A stretch of 64,000 nt of DNA from Phoebastria nigripes (Eukaryota; Chordata; Aves; Procellariiformes; Diomedeidae): positions 684,851 through 748,850 of the forward strand of contig JAYKAV010001245.1 of the NCBI GenBank assembly GCA_035582835.1, in the 5' to 3' direction. Shown piece after piece: positions 24,835 through 38,971 of the stretch. The stretch's first letter is position 1. The number at the start of each line of letters is the position of its first letter. Below the pieces are notes generated by a model. That model had not been told where the DNA came from. It ran no database searches and saw only the letters and a list, made by a program, of their open reading frames with translations. Position numbers and translations under genes: made by a program.

Positions 24835-26695
24835 AACAAACAAGTTTCATAAAAATTAAGAGCTAAGAGGGATAGGAACAGTTTTAAGAGATTAAAGGAA
24901 ATCTACATCCTAAATCTAACTAGGGTGATCGAACCAAGGCTCTCAAATATTCTAAGTGTCATTCAGCAGTCATATGACAGGGTGAAGGCACCTTCACTTT
25001 GCTCCATGCAGTGGGGGAGCAGCAATAGCACAGAAGGTAATAAAGGTACATGTCTTTACTTTCAAGATTCTTTGAATCCAGTGCACCAGAGGAAGTACAG
25101 CTCCCTGGTTGTAGTACGAGGCCACAGATGGGAACTGAGAGAGATGGAGTCCACACACCAAGTACACTTCATTAACAAACTACAGATCAGGCCAGCTTCT
25201 TGCACATGACACAATGTCACTGCATGCCAAGGACCCTGTGTTTGCTGAGACCACTTCCGAGAAAGCAGGAACTGAAGCTGAGTTACTGGTAAAAATGGAG
25301 TGGGGCCAACAGGGTCAAAAGATTCAGCAAAAGATCTGGTAAACAAAGAAATCACAAATTTTTCCCAACTTTCAAACTAAGCATCTTACACACACTAACA
25401 AGAACTTGGAAGAACTAGGAAGAGGTTTTATTCTGCAGTTCTAGAAGAGAAATTTCAGAGCTGAGTAAATCTCTAGATTCAATTCCTTCTGCTGTGCATT
25501 CAGTCAGGCAAAATAGCAGAGCTTGACAAAACTAGTAATAATATAGGCAAAGTTGTAGATGACTAACTGCATGGTTACGTTAACACTGAACTGCAATGTT
25601 TGAATGCTCAAAGGTCTGCTACAGGTATAACCACACCAGACTCAACTGCTTCTCGTATGTCCCCCAAGTATACCGTGATCACTTAATGCTATCAGCCTCC
25701 AAATACACCCTTATGAAACGCTTCCTTCCACCCTGAGTTTCATCACCTGCCTTCTCGTTTCCTGAATAAACATTCCATGTGCAAAGAAAGCTGTTTCCTC
25801 TGTTTCTGTATTGCCGTTTTCAGAAGCGGGGGGTGGGGGACAGACGACNACAAACCAAAACAGGAAAGTTGAAGCACTTAAGAACAAGACTTGAAAACAT
25901 NTCTCATCTAGAAAAAACTTGGAAAGCAGAAGCATAGTTCAGATACCTCAGCTATCTTTTGAGAGTGATAGATGGCACTGAATGCAAAGAAAAGGATAGA
26001 AAACTTCTGAACAGCCACTGCAACTTTAATAAATTACTACCTTAAACAGGTGTCCCACAGGTAAACTTGTCCTGATAAAAATGAAGGAGTACGGAAGAGG
26101 TGGTTAAGAGTCACCTCCAGGTACTAAAACCCAGCATCCTCTCAAAGCTCAAGTCCCAAGTGTTCTGGAGCCCTCTGGCCATTAAAATGCACTTCAAAGC
26201 TCCCCAACCTGTCCCGGTCTTCATGATGCATATTTTGCAAGACTGCTCCCACAATCCAAAGGAGCTGTAGGTCTCAATACTAAAAATGGTTATTTCTTCA
26301 CATAAGGGTGTCTGGTTACCTAGACCATTATCCACTTTGCCTCTACAGGCCAGTTTTATCCAGGGCTCAGTCTAACTTTTGAGGATAAGAACAACAGAGG
26401 CATTAAATCATTAAATTCATTGCATTTATTAAGCTTGAACTAGACAGCACCTATGAAGCCTCACAAAATATTCAAAAGATTTGTTCTGCTTTGTTGTGAT
26501 GATGTAGGAAAACAAGATTCAATCAAACCTTACATAGCCAAATCTAGCATTTTATTNTTACATTTCAAGATGCTGCAGTACCAACCAGCAAAATAACCAA
26601 GTGGATGCCAAACCAACCTTACAGCAGATATACTTGTATCAATACTAGCATTGTTTAAACAAGGTTAAATTGGTCAACAACAGCCTTTGAAGAAG

Positions 26696-26713
26696 AAAAA
26701 AAAAAAAAAAAAA
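26696..26713 (+). repeat. A18 homopolymer
   Basis: An uninterrupted A run in the intron, with no associated retroposon seen. Confidence 0.9.
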
Positions 26714-28988
26714 TGCAGTCAGACTAAATTGTTAGACACATTGCAAACTGTCGTTTTTCCTGCCCAAAGACGACAAACTAAAAAAGGTTTAAGAAAGCAA
26801 CATGACAAATGTAATCATTTTAAGTCAGGAATCCTGCCTTTCTTCTAACAGCTTTAGAAGTTTTCTTTCACAACTGTAAAGGTACTACTAATAGCCTTAC
26901 ACAGACCCCATCTATCTAGTCAACTCATGTTCATCTAGAGGTTTGCATTAGAAGCCAAGATGCTCCTATTAACATCTCAGACCAAAAAAAAGTTGTCCTG
27001 CTCTGTGATGAGAGGCCATCTGGTACTCCCTGTGGTTTCTCACCCCTCATGTTAGCAGCCGTATGAAGTTGCAGTGTGACAGGCTCTTCTAGACACAGCT
27101 GAAAGGGGTTAAGAGATTACTAGTCCTCCNTACCTGGTCCTCGCCTCCACCTTCCCCACTGCAGCTGCTGCCTTTCTGACCTGCCCTCAGGCCTGTCTGC
27201 ACAGGTGCTCCCTAACCCTCTTCTGTCAGAGGGACACCCACTATTGCAAATTATTTTAAACAGACACTCTCAAAACACAGATCATTTAAACTGAGCTAGG
27301 CCATGGGACTTTGCACCTGCCTTTCTGCCCACAGGTCTGGCACAGCAGTGGTAAAGAACAGCCGAGGGCCACCTCTTAACCCACCTCCGTTCCAACCATA
27401 ACAGCCTGTGCAAGCATGGACTATATCTACAGCTACAGACTCGCCCAACACCGACTGGAAACTACTGCAGGAAGTGAAGGGAGTCAAGCCAAGGCAAAAG
27501 GAAAAGCAATGTTGTTGTTAAAGGTTTTTCTGAAATGAAAAAGTAAGATAAGTCAGCAGAGATGTTTCCACAGACAAGATGGATAGGTGGCAGAACAAGT
27601 CCTTCTGTTTCTGATGCCAAAGTGGAATCAGCTGCCATACTGAGACATGAGATAGATCTGGATTTCCTCTGCGTGGAACTTTCCAAAACAAAATCCAACG
27701 TTGCTTTTCCTAAAAGGAACATTTTTCTCTTTTCCCCTTGACAGACATTACTCTCAAATACAGAGTCAAAGCATTAAAAAGGAAGGAAGAAGAAAAAAAA
27801 AAAAAGGACACTTACTATTTCAAGCTTATGAAAAACACTTTAAGCGTTTAAGAACTAATTCATTGCAAAAGTCTCAATAAGGGGATGCTGAAAGTCTACT
27901 TTAATACTTCAAATGATGCAGAATACTACCTTCAGTGATGAAACCCTCTAAACATCTCAGTTAAAATATTTCTGTATCTATGATTGCATTATAAGTCTCA
28001 CATGCAGGTCAAGAATACAATCGACTTCATAAGGAATAAAGTTTCAGAGAGCTATTCTGATACTATAGATAAATGATTGCAAGTAATCATACTACTGCAG
28101 ATCAATGAATTACCAACTGCCAGATGAACTATATGTGACTAGATGAGTGCTCTTTACCTACTGCAGATAAAGTAAAAAGTTAGCTTAAACTACTGTAAAG
28201 TTTCTGTATCTCAGAAGCTGCAGTGTCTTTGCTTGGACAGATAGGCACCATCATGCAGACAGTGCACTGCCACAAAAAAAGCTATTGCAGCTGATTTCCT
28301 GCATTGCTTCTCTCTGAGCTGACTTAAGCAAACACAAACAAGATTCCAGCTTGTCACAATTTCAGAAAATGTACCTGGTCAGACAGTCATTGTAAAACAT
28401 TTTGCTTACTAAGAGTTTACAAACAATTTTCAGTTTTAATATGAACACCAAGCAACCATCTCAGGCATTAGAGCATGTATTACTTACGTTACAATACCAC
28501 TTATGTTTAAAAAGTCTCTATTGCTGCGGGATGGACAAGAACATTTTTCCAAGACTGTGTCCAAAAGACCACACAATCCTCTGCTTAAGGAGAGCCACCC
28601 CCTTTTCTCACCTACAGTCTCTCCCTCATCTTTGCAGGAGTTACAGACACCTGGAGGAATAGGATGACTGTCCTCCTCAAAAGTGATCAAATCTTTCTCA
28701 GTACATTCCTTGACAATGGACACAGATCCAAAGCAACTAAAGCAAATTCAAATTAATACCACATTCGTGGTTATACGTACCCTCTGAATCACCCAGCTGT
28801 AAAAGGTCAAAGCTCAGAATATGCAGGACAGACCATACTCAAAAACCAACCCCCAAAAAACCCCAAACCCACACACCTTCAAAAGAGCAGAACTGTGTAA
28901 GGAGGTGACTCCCAGTGACCTACAGTATCAGATTTTTGGTATCACATGAGGTTCCACCACAGCCTTCCCAGAAATTACAATCACTAAC

Positions 28989-29540
28989 CGTCCTGGTTTC
29001 GGCTGGGATGGAGTTAATTTTCTTCCTAGTAGCTGGTGTAGTGCTGTGTTTTGGATTTACTATGAGAATAATGTTGATAACACAACGATGTTTTAGTTGT
29101 TGCTAAGTAATGCTTACACTAAGTCAAGGACTTTTCAGCTTCCCATGCTCTGCCAGGTGCACAAGAAGCTGGGAGGGGGCACAGCCAGCACAGCTGACCC
29201 AAACTGGCCAAAGGGATATTCCATACCATATGACATCATGCTCAGTACATAAACTGGGGGGAGTTGGCCAGGGGGGCAGCGATCACCGCTCAGGGACGGG
29301 CTAGGCATCGGTCAGCAGGTGGTAAGGAATTGCACTGTGCATCACTTGCTTTGTATATTCTTTTATCATTACTATTATTATTCTCTCTTCCTTTGCTGTC
29401 CTATTAAACTGTCTTTATCTCAACCCATGGGTTTTACTTTTTTTCCCCAATTCTCTCCCGCATCCCACCAGGGGGCAGGGGGGTAGGGTGAGCAAGCAGC
29501 TGTGTGGTACTTAGTTGCCAGCTGGGGTTAAACTACAACA
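28989..29540 (+). mobile_element. Solo LTR of an avian endogenous retrovirus
   Basis: A 552-bp LTR in plus orientation, antisense to OSBPL8. It starts CGTCCTGGTTTCGGCTGGGA (first base probably mutated from T) and ends ACTACAACA. The 5-bp duplication CTAAC flanks it at 28984-28988 and 29541-29545. Inside are a TATA-like ACATAAA (29247-29253), a polyadenylation signal ATTAAA (29403-29408) followed by CTGTCTTTATCTCAACCC, and a G-rich 3' end. No primer-binding site, coding region or second LTR follows, so recombination has left a solo LTR. A 5-bp duplication suggests an ERVL-type or related class; the exact family would need a repeat library. It shares its 5' part and the polyadenylation region with the LTR at 57695-58286. 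Confidence 0.9.
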
Positions 29541-31046
29541 CTAACCAAAGTAGATACCGATCTTTACTTTTCTTACTGTATCTCTTAACTCAACCAGTAA
29601 CTATCAGTGCTTGACTGTAAGCTACCTCGAGTACAAACCATCCTTTTGTTCTGTATGCTACCAAGTTCAATTTGATCCAAATGTGACTAAAGTTCTCAAG
29701 TTCAAAGCACTATAAACAGTTACTGTTGAATAAACAGAGAGTTGAAGTGGAAGAGAATCATCTTAATGCACATCTACAGCAAAAAGAAGAAAACCAAATT
29801 CCTAAAATGAATAATATACCTCCAAAATTGAGTCAGTGCAAAGGACCAATTTTCCAAGTGGCAATTCTACTAGGTTTTTAATCTTTCCTTTGCACTGTGC
29901 ATTTTGCTGCTTCTCAGAACTGAAAAGGATGGCTAACTCATTTTAAAGAGGTGCAATACACCTTAAGAGCTCTTTTAAATTTTCANACGTGTTGAAAGGA
30001 CACCTTAAGTTTCATAAAGGCAGGGGGCGACGACAGTTGGTTCTGTGCACTGAAAAAAAAACCCCAATCTCAAAATATGACTTAGGTGACTCACTAAGAC
30101 CTGCCCAAGAAGAATACAAAGATTCAAATTCTGAGTGTGATGCCATTTAACTGCATTCATTTAGAAATAACACTGGACTACAGGCTTCCAAAGGTCTAAC
30201 AGTGCTAATAGTTTTTTCCTTAGCAAGCACTGTTGAGGAAGAGCATTAATGTGAAGTGAATAAAATAGACCATCTTTCCTCATCCAGAGCTCCCAAAGAT
30301 CACCAAGGAACTGAGACTACTTCTCTGGGTCCTGCTAATAAGAACCATGAACAAACTTCACAGGGGCTCAGCTAAGAGAGTAACTACAATCCCAATTTCT
30401 GTTCTAACCTGAGATACCTAAAACAGAAAAATCAATGCAAGTTCTAAGATTAAAAGCGTGAAAGAAGACTTAACACAGACAAACAAGTCTCAGTCAAGCT
30501 GTGCTTAGCTGCAATACAGTTATATTATGTTTGAGAGGTTTTTATGAAATGGACTTTCTGCAGGATTAAACATGGTGGATATTTCAAACAGGAACCTAAT
30601 GTTTACTCTCACATACAATTTAGTTTTCTCATCTTGGCAGCAGTGTCTCTTCTTGATATTAAAATAGAGTTGATGACATAAGAGGTGGCCTTCATTTGGA
30701 TTTCTTTTGGCTAGTGCTAGAAGGCAGTTTCCACAATTTCAAGATACAGGATATCTGTATAAGAATTTAAGAACAAAAGGTCAGAGAAGCCTACTGCAAT
30801 AGGAAAAACCCTAGAAATTCTAACTTAAAGTAGCAGCAGGCTCAAACAAGCAGCGATAGTATCTGGCTTACACATCATGGTTTATTAAAAAGATTTAGAA
30901 AGTCTAATTTAGAATTCCATTGTTTATGCCAAGTTTAGTTTTTTTCACTTTACTGCTTGCCTAATTAAAATAAGCTGATGAACCTAACTTCTGTTTTTTC
31001 AGGTGTCAGTGCTATTCTACATGTTTGCAATTCAGGATCTTTCATA

Positions 31047-31188
31047 GGTTTTTTTGTGGGGTTGGTTTTCTGTTTGGGTTTTTTGGTTTGTTTTTTGTTT
31101 GGGAGTTTTTTGGGGGGTATTGGGGGGGAAATGTTTTTTTTTTATGGGTGTTTTTTCATTGTTGTTGTTGTTTTGTGGGGGTTTTTTA
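31047..31188 (+). repeat. G/T-rich low-complexity tract
   Basis: About 140 bp almost free of C on the plus strand, built of T runs and G runs including GGGGGG and GGGGGGG, plus a short (GTT)n. Four or more G runs lie close enough for a possible G-quadruplex on the plus strand. Since OSBPL8 is read from the other strand, its transcript here would be C/A-rich. Confidence 0.85.
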
Positions 31189-34081
31189 AGTCACGAACAA
31201 ATATTTCAAATAGCCTTTGTACAGGCTTAACAAGGACTAGTGCTTTTAGCACCAAACATCCAAGTTTGTCTTTCTGAAGCTACTGCATAACTGCTGATCA
31301 ACTTTGATTTGGAACTGCTGCAAGGATCTCACATAGCTTTTAGTTTAACGGGATGAACCAATAGGATTTAAACAATATAACCTGATCCACAGGAACTGTA
31401 AAATATTGTCACGTTGCAGACTTGGCAAGTGACCTAGCACTAGAGCTCTTGTTTCCCCACCCATTTCTATTCAACAAATTACATGCTTCCCCCATGACAT
31501 TTCTTTGGGTGATGGGAAGCACCTAGCCTGCCACAACAAGCAGCTATGGAAGAGATACAAGCATAATCAAGTGACAACTCACCTGCAATTCATAGCCCTC
31601 AGAAAACTAGCTCAATATCGCTGCCTAATCTAAGTTAGGCAACTACTTACACCATTTGCAACAATAAATAAGCAACTTATATAAAAATAATTTTTGCCAG
31701 AGCTGAAAATAGAAGCCAAGCCTTTCACAGCTCAAAGCCAGCCCTCAAGCACAGGAGTTAAACGTATTTGTTCCCAAAGCTATCCCATTTCTGAAGAGCA
31801 CAATGCTTTTTTGCTCCTGGTACTGGGAGGAGACAGCAAGATTCTCCGTAGCAAGAACCACACATTATCAAGGTACATTTAATGTTCTGGTTCAGGGACC
31901 AATATAGAAGACACTAAATTCATTCAAGCAGAAAAGAAAGCATGTGTCATAGTTGGGGTAATAGGGTTCTGTTCCTTGACAACCAGGGAGTGGTTGTAAG
32001 GTCACTTCATACAGCACAGCCAGGAAAACAAAGTCTTGACACTTCCTTGGAAGTTCTCTGAAATGCTTCAGAGAAGTAAACGAAGAGAGAAAAAAACTAG
32101 CGTCCTGGACAAAGAATTATTCCATTCAGGGCCAAACAAGTATTGAACGGACAAGGCACCTCCTCCTGTCCTTCCACCCTGTCTACTCAAGTACTGGGAG
32201 TTCTCTTTCCCATAAAATGGGTTAACGGGGCCATCAGATAGCTTGAGCATGTGATTTAAGGTGAATGCTATCCTCTCAGCTGTGCAATCCCATAGGACTG
32301 TGTGACACAAAGTTTTGAATCCTGCTTCCCCTTCATCCTCTATCCATCCCCTCAATACTCAGCTAGTTAGGGGAAGTCAGAACAACATGGTGCAGGTTGC
32401 GAGAGACATCGCACAGTTTGGGAGCCCAGGGACAGACAGAAGACAGACACAAACGCCTGGAAGGAAGGATGCAATGCTTGTGAGCTCCAGCAAATTCAGT
32501 TGGTGTTTTTACAATAAAGAAGGGAAAGAAGACTTCCAAGAGAGAATATATTTATTTTTTAAAAGAGAAAAACTACAGCCTTCCCTTCACAGCATTACCT
32601 CATTCCAATATTGTCACCAAAACTGACAAGAGTTATCAGTTTAATAGCATTTTATAGTTTACTTTCACATTTAAAATCACACACAATACCAAGATAACAC
32701 TAGCTTAACTACCAAGATAATATTAGCATAAAGCAATTCAATACCCTGTATCCCTGCCACAGCAGTTAACTACACCTCTAAGTATCATGTTACACATTTT
32801 ATTCCCTTGAAGGCAGCTTACGCATGTATTTCAAAGTCTAGCATTTAGGAAAAGAATGAAACACTTAATTTCCATGCTTCAGTGTGTAAATGGAGCTAGG
32901 CAGCAATCTCAGGTCTCAGAGCTATAACTGAACAGAAACGTATGTCCCAACTTACTCATAGCCAAGCATCCACTTCCTGGGGCACATCCCACCTCTGACG
33001 CTCATTTTCACACACCACACTGAGATGTCAGAAAGAGGAAAACTCAATGTACCCATTCAGATTTCCTGCAGGAGTAGCTGTAAGAATAACCGGCACTACA
33101 CGTTTCCAACCGTGTACAATGCTAAAAGGGGCAACTGGAGAAATCTTGTGTCCTGGGTTTTCAATCCATTATTAACTGAGTGCCCAGACTGAACATCCAA
33201 AACCAGTGGTCATAGATACAAACCAGTGAACTTCAGCAGGTACACTGTACTTACAACTAGAGGCTTTAAGTTTTAAAAACTCCAATTTCTCCAAGAAGTC
33301 TCGTAAGGAACATGTAAGAGAATAAAGGTTTGTTGGTTTGGTTTTGGTGTTTTTTTTTCCCAAAACTGTCGAGCAAAAGCACATGTAATACTGATTTCAA
33401 TGAAAGCAACAAGTGTGCGGAGCTCCTTATTCTCAAAAACACCTAGGCATGCATAATCTTTCCCGTAAGAAAGGATTTCTTTCCTTCGTTTTGCAGCCCT
33501 CAACAGAATTCAGAGAAGGATGAGCTGCCCTCTCCTTCTAATGATCACAACTTGAGAAAAAAATACAATAAGCCAGTAGTTCTTAATGCAATGGCATGTT
33601 TTACACTCCCATGATAGCTTTTAGAAACTCTGTGACATTCATAACTTAAGCTTTTTCATATCCAGATTGTCTGCAACACACATGGAATATGAAATTAAGA
33701 CCTGGTAACTCCAGGAGCGTTATTAACTTCATAAAATCCAGATTTTAAGTGAATAGCCACTTGGATATTTCAATGCCATTTATAAGCACCAAACTGTAAA
33801 ATAACTGAGAAGCTTATCCATCAAAACCACCTAGCCAAGATAAGCACACAAGCTTTCCAGTTACATCATGAAGTAATAGCCACTTTGCCCCCCAGGAGAA
33901 AAGCACTGTGCTAACACTTCACATACAATGAGAATCAACTGTTTCCAAATGTTGATAAGTATAATTAACCTTCATAACCCTGTCTTTGGCCTTGAACATT
34001 AAAGCTGAATTCAGCTTGGAAACCAATTAAAATGCTAAGCAGTCTATCCACTTTGGGACTGGAGAATGGCATACTGCATTG

Positions 34082-34086
<5 letters not shown>

Positions 34087-34113
<27 letters not shown>
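34087..34113 (+). repeat. A27 homopolymer
   Basis: An uninterrupted run of 27 A in the intron. Confidence 0.9.
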
Positions 34114-34114
<1 letters not shown>

Positions 34115-35177
34115 CAGCAAAGCACAATTGTCTCCTTAGACACCTTAAAGGATCTGTTAGTTGTTTTACTAAAAATCATAATTCATAAATAAATCACATT
34201 TTAACAAGAACTGAAGAATTCTTCAATTCTCCATGAAGACCCTGAAACACTTAAGGTTGATGAAGGGAACTCTTCGATCCTAGCAAAACTGCAGGTTTAA
34301 CAGAAAAAAACAGGCATAGAAACAAAGGATAAGGATGAGCTAGGTGGGCTATGAAGTTTGATTTTGCCTTTTCATGCTTATCTATAACAACAGATATTAA
34401 TCGTATCACTATGGGCCAGAACTCTTTCTCAGCTTGCACAGCACAGTTCACATTCACAGAGCTTAACTTCATTCTCCCCCAGTAAGGTACCCTTATTCAT
34501 TCCGCCTTTTGGACTGAGTATTGACAAGGAAAGCTACTTAAAATTTATGTTGCCAAACCTGCTTTTTCTATGGTTGCCATTTTTAAATTAGCAGAACGAC
34601 TAGACAGGCAGATAGACCTGGAATTCTCATTTTTCTCTCTAACTGCTTCTTTCCTAGATGTGCAAAGCATGGAAAAACGTGGGCTACAATACTTAACTGC
34701 AAGGTAAGGCTTCAGACAGACCTCACAGCCAGCTAAAAGCCTACATATTGAAAACTTCATTAAAAAAATATAAAAGCACATTTAAGAGTGGTAGAGTGTC
34801 CTTGGAGATCACCTCTGTAAATCCAACTGGCTTTAAAATAATAAGAAACACCACAAAACTACAAGCAGTTGCCCATTTTCAAGAATATCTTCAAGAGTGG
34901 CAGCATTCCAGTTTAGACACACAAAGTGCTCTAAACTGATCAAAAGCGGTTCTGAACTTTTAAAACATTTTGTTGAATATTAAATTTTTCTTCCTTGTTC
35001 AGACAAAAACATTTTTAACAACTTTATAATGTGCATCGTATTTCCTCTTACAAAAGAAAAAATCACATTGACCTGCTGTGAAATTCAGCTGCATGTGGAT
35101 CTCTAGCTGATGATCAGCCTTCTTTTCAACCCCTTGGTTTTGTTGCAGCTGGGGCAATCACTATGTTATTCTGTTAC

Positions 35178-35253
35178 CACACCCCTGAATAATGAAGGGA
35201 ATAGAAGATTATAGTCACACCCCTAAATAATGAAAGGAACAAAAGATTATAGT
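35178..35253 (+). repeat. Direct tandem duplication, 2 x 38 bp
   Basis: Two adjacent 38-bp units start CACACCCCTGAATAATGAAG and CACACCCCTAAATAATGAAA and both end AAGATTATAGT. Five differences in 38 suggest an old local duplication. Confidence 0.9.
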
Positions 35254-35849
35254 AGACCAATCTCCAGCCACTTACAAGAGCCTTTCAGAGTATCCAGACT
35301 CTGAACAAGAGCTATTTTGCATGACAAATACTGTCACAGGTGCAGACCAAAAGCACTCCGTAGCTTTGCTTAAAAGTAAATTACTATCATTCCCAGTTTC
35401 CACACTTTCCCATTTGAGCTTGAAATTCATATTATACTAAAAGATTTTAAGCCAGGTATGAAACTCTGCTCTTTTAATAACATTACAATTTTTCCATGCT
35501 ATTCTGTATAGGAGGCTGTCACATCATGACAAATCTGCATCTCTTTATAGCTTCTTGTTGCATCTATCCCTTCACATTAATCATCATTATTAGTGTTTAG
35601 CAGCAGAGCAAATAAATTCATGGGTTTTTTTTTCCAGTTAAAACACTAGGTAGAAACATAACTTTCCTTTTTCAACAGAAGGAAAAGTAGGTAAAGTGAT
35701 TTCTGATTCTCTAGTGAATCTGAGCTGATTATCACCATTTTATAGTTACTACTCAGTTTTAACATCAGAATTTTGTTTCCAAGGATCTACGTGTTATATC
35801 TTAGTATAACTTCATTCATTCACTACTGGAGTTCAGAGTGGCATTAATA

Positions 35850-35866
35850 TTTTTTTTTTTTTTTTT
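35850..35866 (+). repeat. T17 homopolymer
   Basis: An uninterrupted T run, i.e. an A-tract on the transcribed sense of OSBPL8. Confidence 0.85.
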
Positions 35867-38800
35867 GCATTTTTTTAAGTTTCTTTTCAAATATACACAA
35901 TATATCTGCTTAACAAGCATCTGTTCAGGTATTTAGACAAGCTTGAATTAGCTATTCATTTTGAAAGCAGCCCCTTTATGAGGTGGCTAAACGTCAGAAT
36001 CATCTTCATGTCAAGTTAAGACATATTTCAAGCATTGAACTCCTATAAGGAGTTATCTTGATTGCTGTCAAGTTACCCTTGACAGCTATTGTACATAGTT
36101 GTGCTGTAGATGGCAGTATTTTACACAGCTCAGCTCTCTACGTGAACCTGGGGTTAAGTAGCGCAATATACAGAATATACTGTAAGGTCGCTGCAAGAAT
36201 CTTCAGCTTAAGCATTTACAGAACATACTGTACATAGTAAGAAACTATGCAAGATGTATTAATTTGAAAAACAAAATCTTGGTCCATTCTCAGCTGACTA
36301 GCTAAAGACATGTACCATAATGCCAATTAAACATAAAAATTTTAAGTTACTGCAGGTGAGATAACATCCTTAAAACAGAGACCCACAATAAACTGTTCCT
36401 GTATATGGGATTTGAGCACACTCAGACATTTTACTTCAGCTGACCAAAGTCAAAGTAAGTTTTCTGTAATAGCCTCAAATTCCTGACTAGAAGGTGCTGT
36501 TCTGATGTAGGAGGGTACATCTGGATCCTCTGGGCTTCCAACTTGCCTGGAATCAGGGCACGGACTTTCCAGAAAATACTGGCCTGCACCGCAAACACCT
36601 GAGTTTCACAGTAATCTCTCCAACTCCTTTAAGATGGCACTAGTCTGTCAGCAACAAGCTTTCCGTGCAGAACCTCCCAGAAGCAATCACTTTTGTCTGA
36701 AAGGTGACTTTGCCCACTTCATAACACACATGGCATGAGCTTCACAAAAGCGAACCACCGCTCACTCCTGGAAAACACGTGATGTGCATTCAGGTATATA
36801 TTGCCTTGACCTGTAATTCCCTTTCTTCCTAAAATTTTAACTGGAGTTCTTTGAGAAAAGGAAACTACGCTATATCCCACTGCTACAACTCTTACCGGTT
36901 CTGCTGCACAGATTGAATTGAGAGCATAACCATGAAAATCCCATGCCGCCATCATGGTAGGTTCATATTTATTTCATAATGGGTAGAAAAACTGCTCAAT
37001 CACTAGCAAGTCAATAGTTTTAGGAACCATCTCAACAGCAACTTCAATGCTCCCCCAGCTAAAAACTCTCTCCTAGCTGTCGCCTCATTATGCACCTCAA
37101 GCAAGTACATAAATGCTAGCTCAAACAGGTTCTCCCAGGACACCAAGCATGAGAGCTTCTCATCGCAATGCTCAGAAATGGGAATTCATAAAAGACCAGC
37201 ATTTCCACTTCCTGTGAGAAAGGACGGCCTGCTTCTCTTGAGATCAAAATTACCGTCATTGCTACTCAGCAAAACATTTGCTGGGAACTACAAGAGGCAT
37301 GAGACATCAGAAATGGTGATGAAGGAGGAGCAGAAGCCAAGACACAGTAACATGACATCTTCGTTAAGTCTGCGAACATAACAAAGTCCAAGGCTGCAAT
37401 GGAGAGCAGACTGGTATCACTGCATTCCACCAGAGTATCAGCAGTAGGGCTCCTACAAATGTTGGTCCTAGCGAATAAATTTATGCTGATAACAACCTCC
37501 CTGGACACAGTACTGGGAGGAGTGGAGCGTTACTATTTTTGCTTGTACAGCTTATGCTTGTAGTAATTTATTTGGGGAGGGAGGATACACTTGCTGACAT
37601 AAGCACCTCCACTGCAGCTTTTCCCACACTGTTACAATAGCATGATCTTTGCAAGTTAAGCAGCAAAGATTGCCACACACAGGATTCAAGTAGAGCATTT
37701 AAAATTTCACAACAGCAAAATATGCATGTATGTTGGCAAGCTCAAATCAGTGAACACCTGTATTTTTCTCCAGAGAAAGTAAAGAAAAGCAGAAAAACAG
37801 AGAAGAACGCTACTAGGTTTCTGAGTTGCCAAGACAGGTACGATAGCAGACAAGAAGAAAAACAAATATGCTACTATATGCTTAAGTGAAAGAAGAAAAA
37901 GAGAGGTGCATGGGGCTAAAGATAAAACTATTATGGCCATGGAAGAAGATGGTAAGGCAAGGTAGTAAACAACGTGGTTATCCAAGCAGAAACCTGAGAA
38001 TAAAGCTGGGATGGAGAAAAGGCATCTAAAAGTATCAGACAAGTATAACTGCAACAGTTAATGACACAGAGCAATCATCTAAAAGATGGCTACAACAGGA
38101 CAAACACAGAAATAAAAAAAAATTCTGTTTTTTTAAAAACACAGAATAAATTTCAAGCAAACATGATCCTGTAATAGGATGGAGAATAAGCCCACCAGAG
38201 CTAAAGTAGACTTCCATTCAGTATGGATGGCAACAGCAACATTGTGTCACAAGAAGAGGGCAGATGCCAAGTGAAGTTGGAAAACAGTACCTACTACACC
38301 CTTAAGTGGTAATAGAAAAGCCCCATCATCTCTTCTCTCCTCCTCCAAGACTCAACTTTTGGGACCCCTGACACCGGAGAAGGGGGCGAGGACTCAATGA
38401 CGGCTTTCAGATTGCAAGTTAAAACCCTGATAACATACACACACCTTCCTTCACTTGGGTCTTTTTCCAAGTTTTCACCAACATGAAACTTGTTTAGCAA
38501 TTACGTTTCACTACTCTAGAATTTCCACTGTCTGGGCTGCCCTGCTGCAGAACACGCAGTGCAGGCTGCGGAAGGTCAGCTATAACAAGTTACAAGTCGT
38601 GATAACACCAGCTGCTCCCTGACAAAAAAAAAATAAAACAAACAACCAAAACCACACCTCTCTTCCTTCCCTCCATCCAAGAATTCACAGATAGAGGCTC
38701 AAATTCAAGCATCATCTCTATCAAGGCACTAAACTATGTTCAGAAAATCATTGTACGAGTCAAGAGCTTGCTTCTACGACACTTTCCCCAACATCTTAAA

Positions 38801-38931
38801 GCCGTATGAGCCACAACAGATGCTACTCATCTTGCAAGAAAGACAACCCAAACTTCTTAAGTCTGCATTTTTAAGACAGAAACATCCGCTAAGCAAGCAG
38901 TTTACATTTTAATCACCTACAAGAAACTAAC

Positions 38932-38934
<3 letters not shown>

Positions 38935-38969
<35 letters not shown>
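38935..38969 (+). repeat. A35 homopolymer
   Basis: The longest uninterrupted A run in the window. No retroposed body or flanking duplication is apparent. Confidence 0.92.

Positions 38970-38971
<2 letters not shown>

Noticed and set aside
24421..24859. Frames crossing the A-tract and N run, giving Lys or Phe runs
   Set aside because: They read through an assembly gap in poly(A). Only the CR1 part is meaningful.
32068..32355. 95-codon minus-strand frame
   Set aside because: Some stretches look protein-like, but no family is recognised and no splice sites or repeat ends support it.
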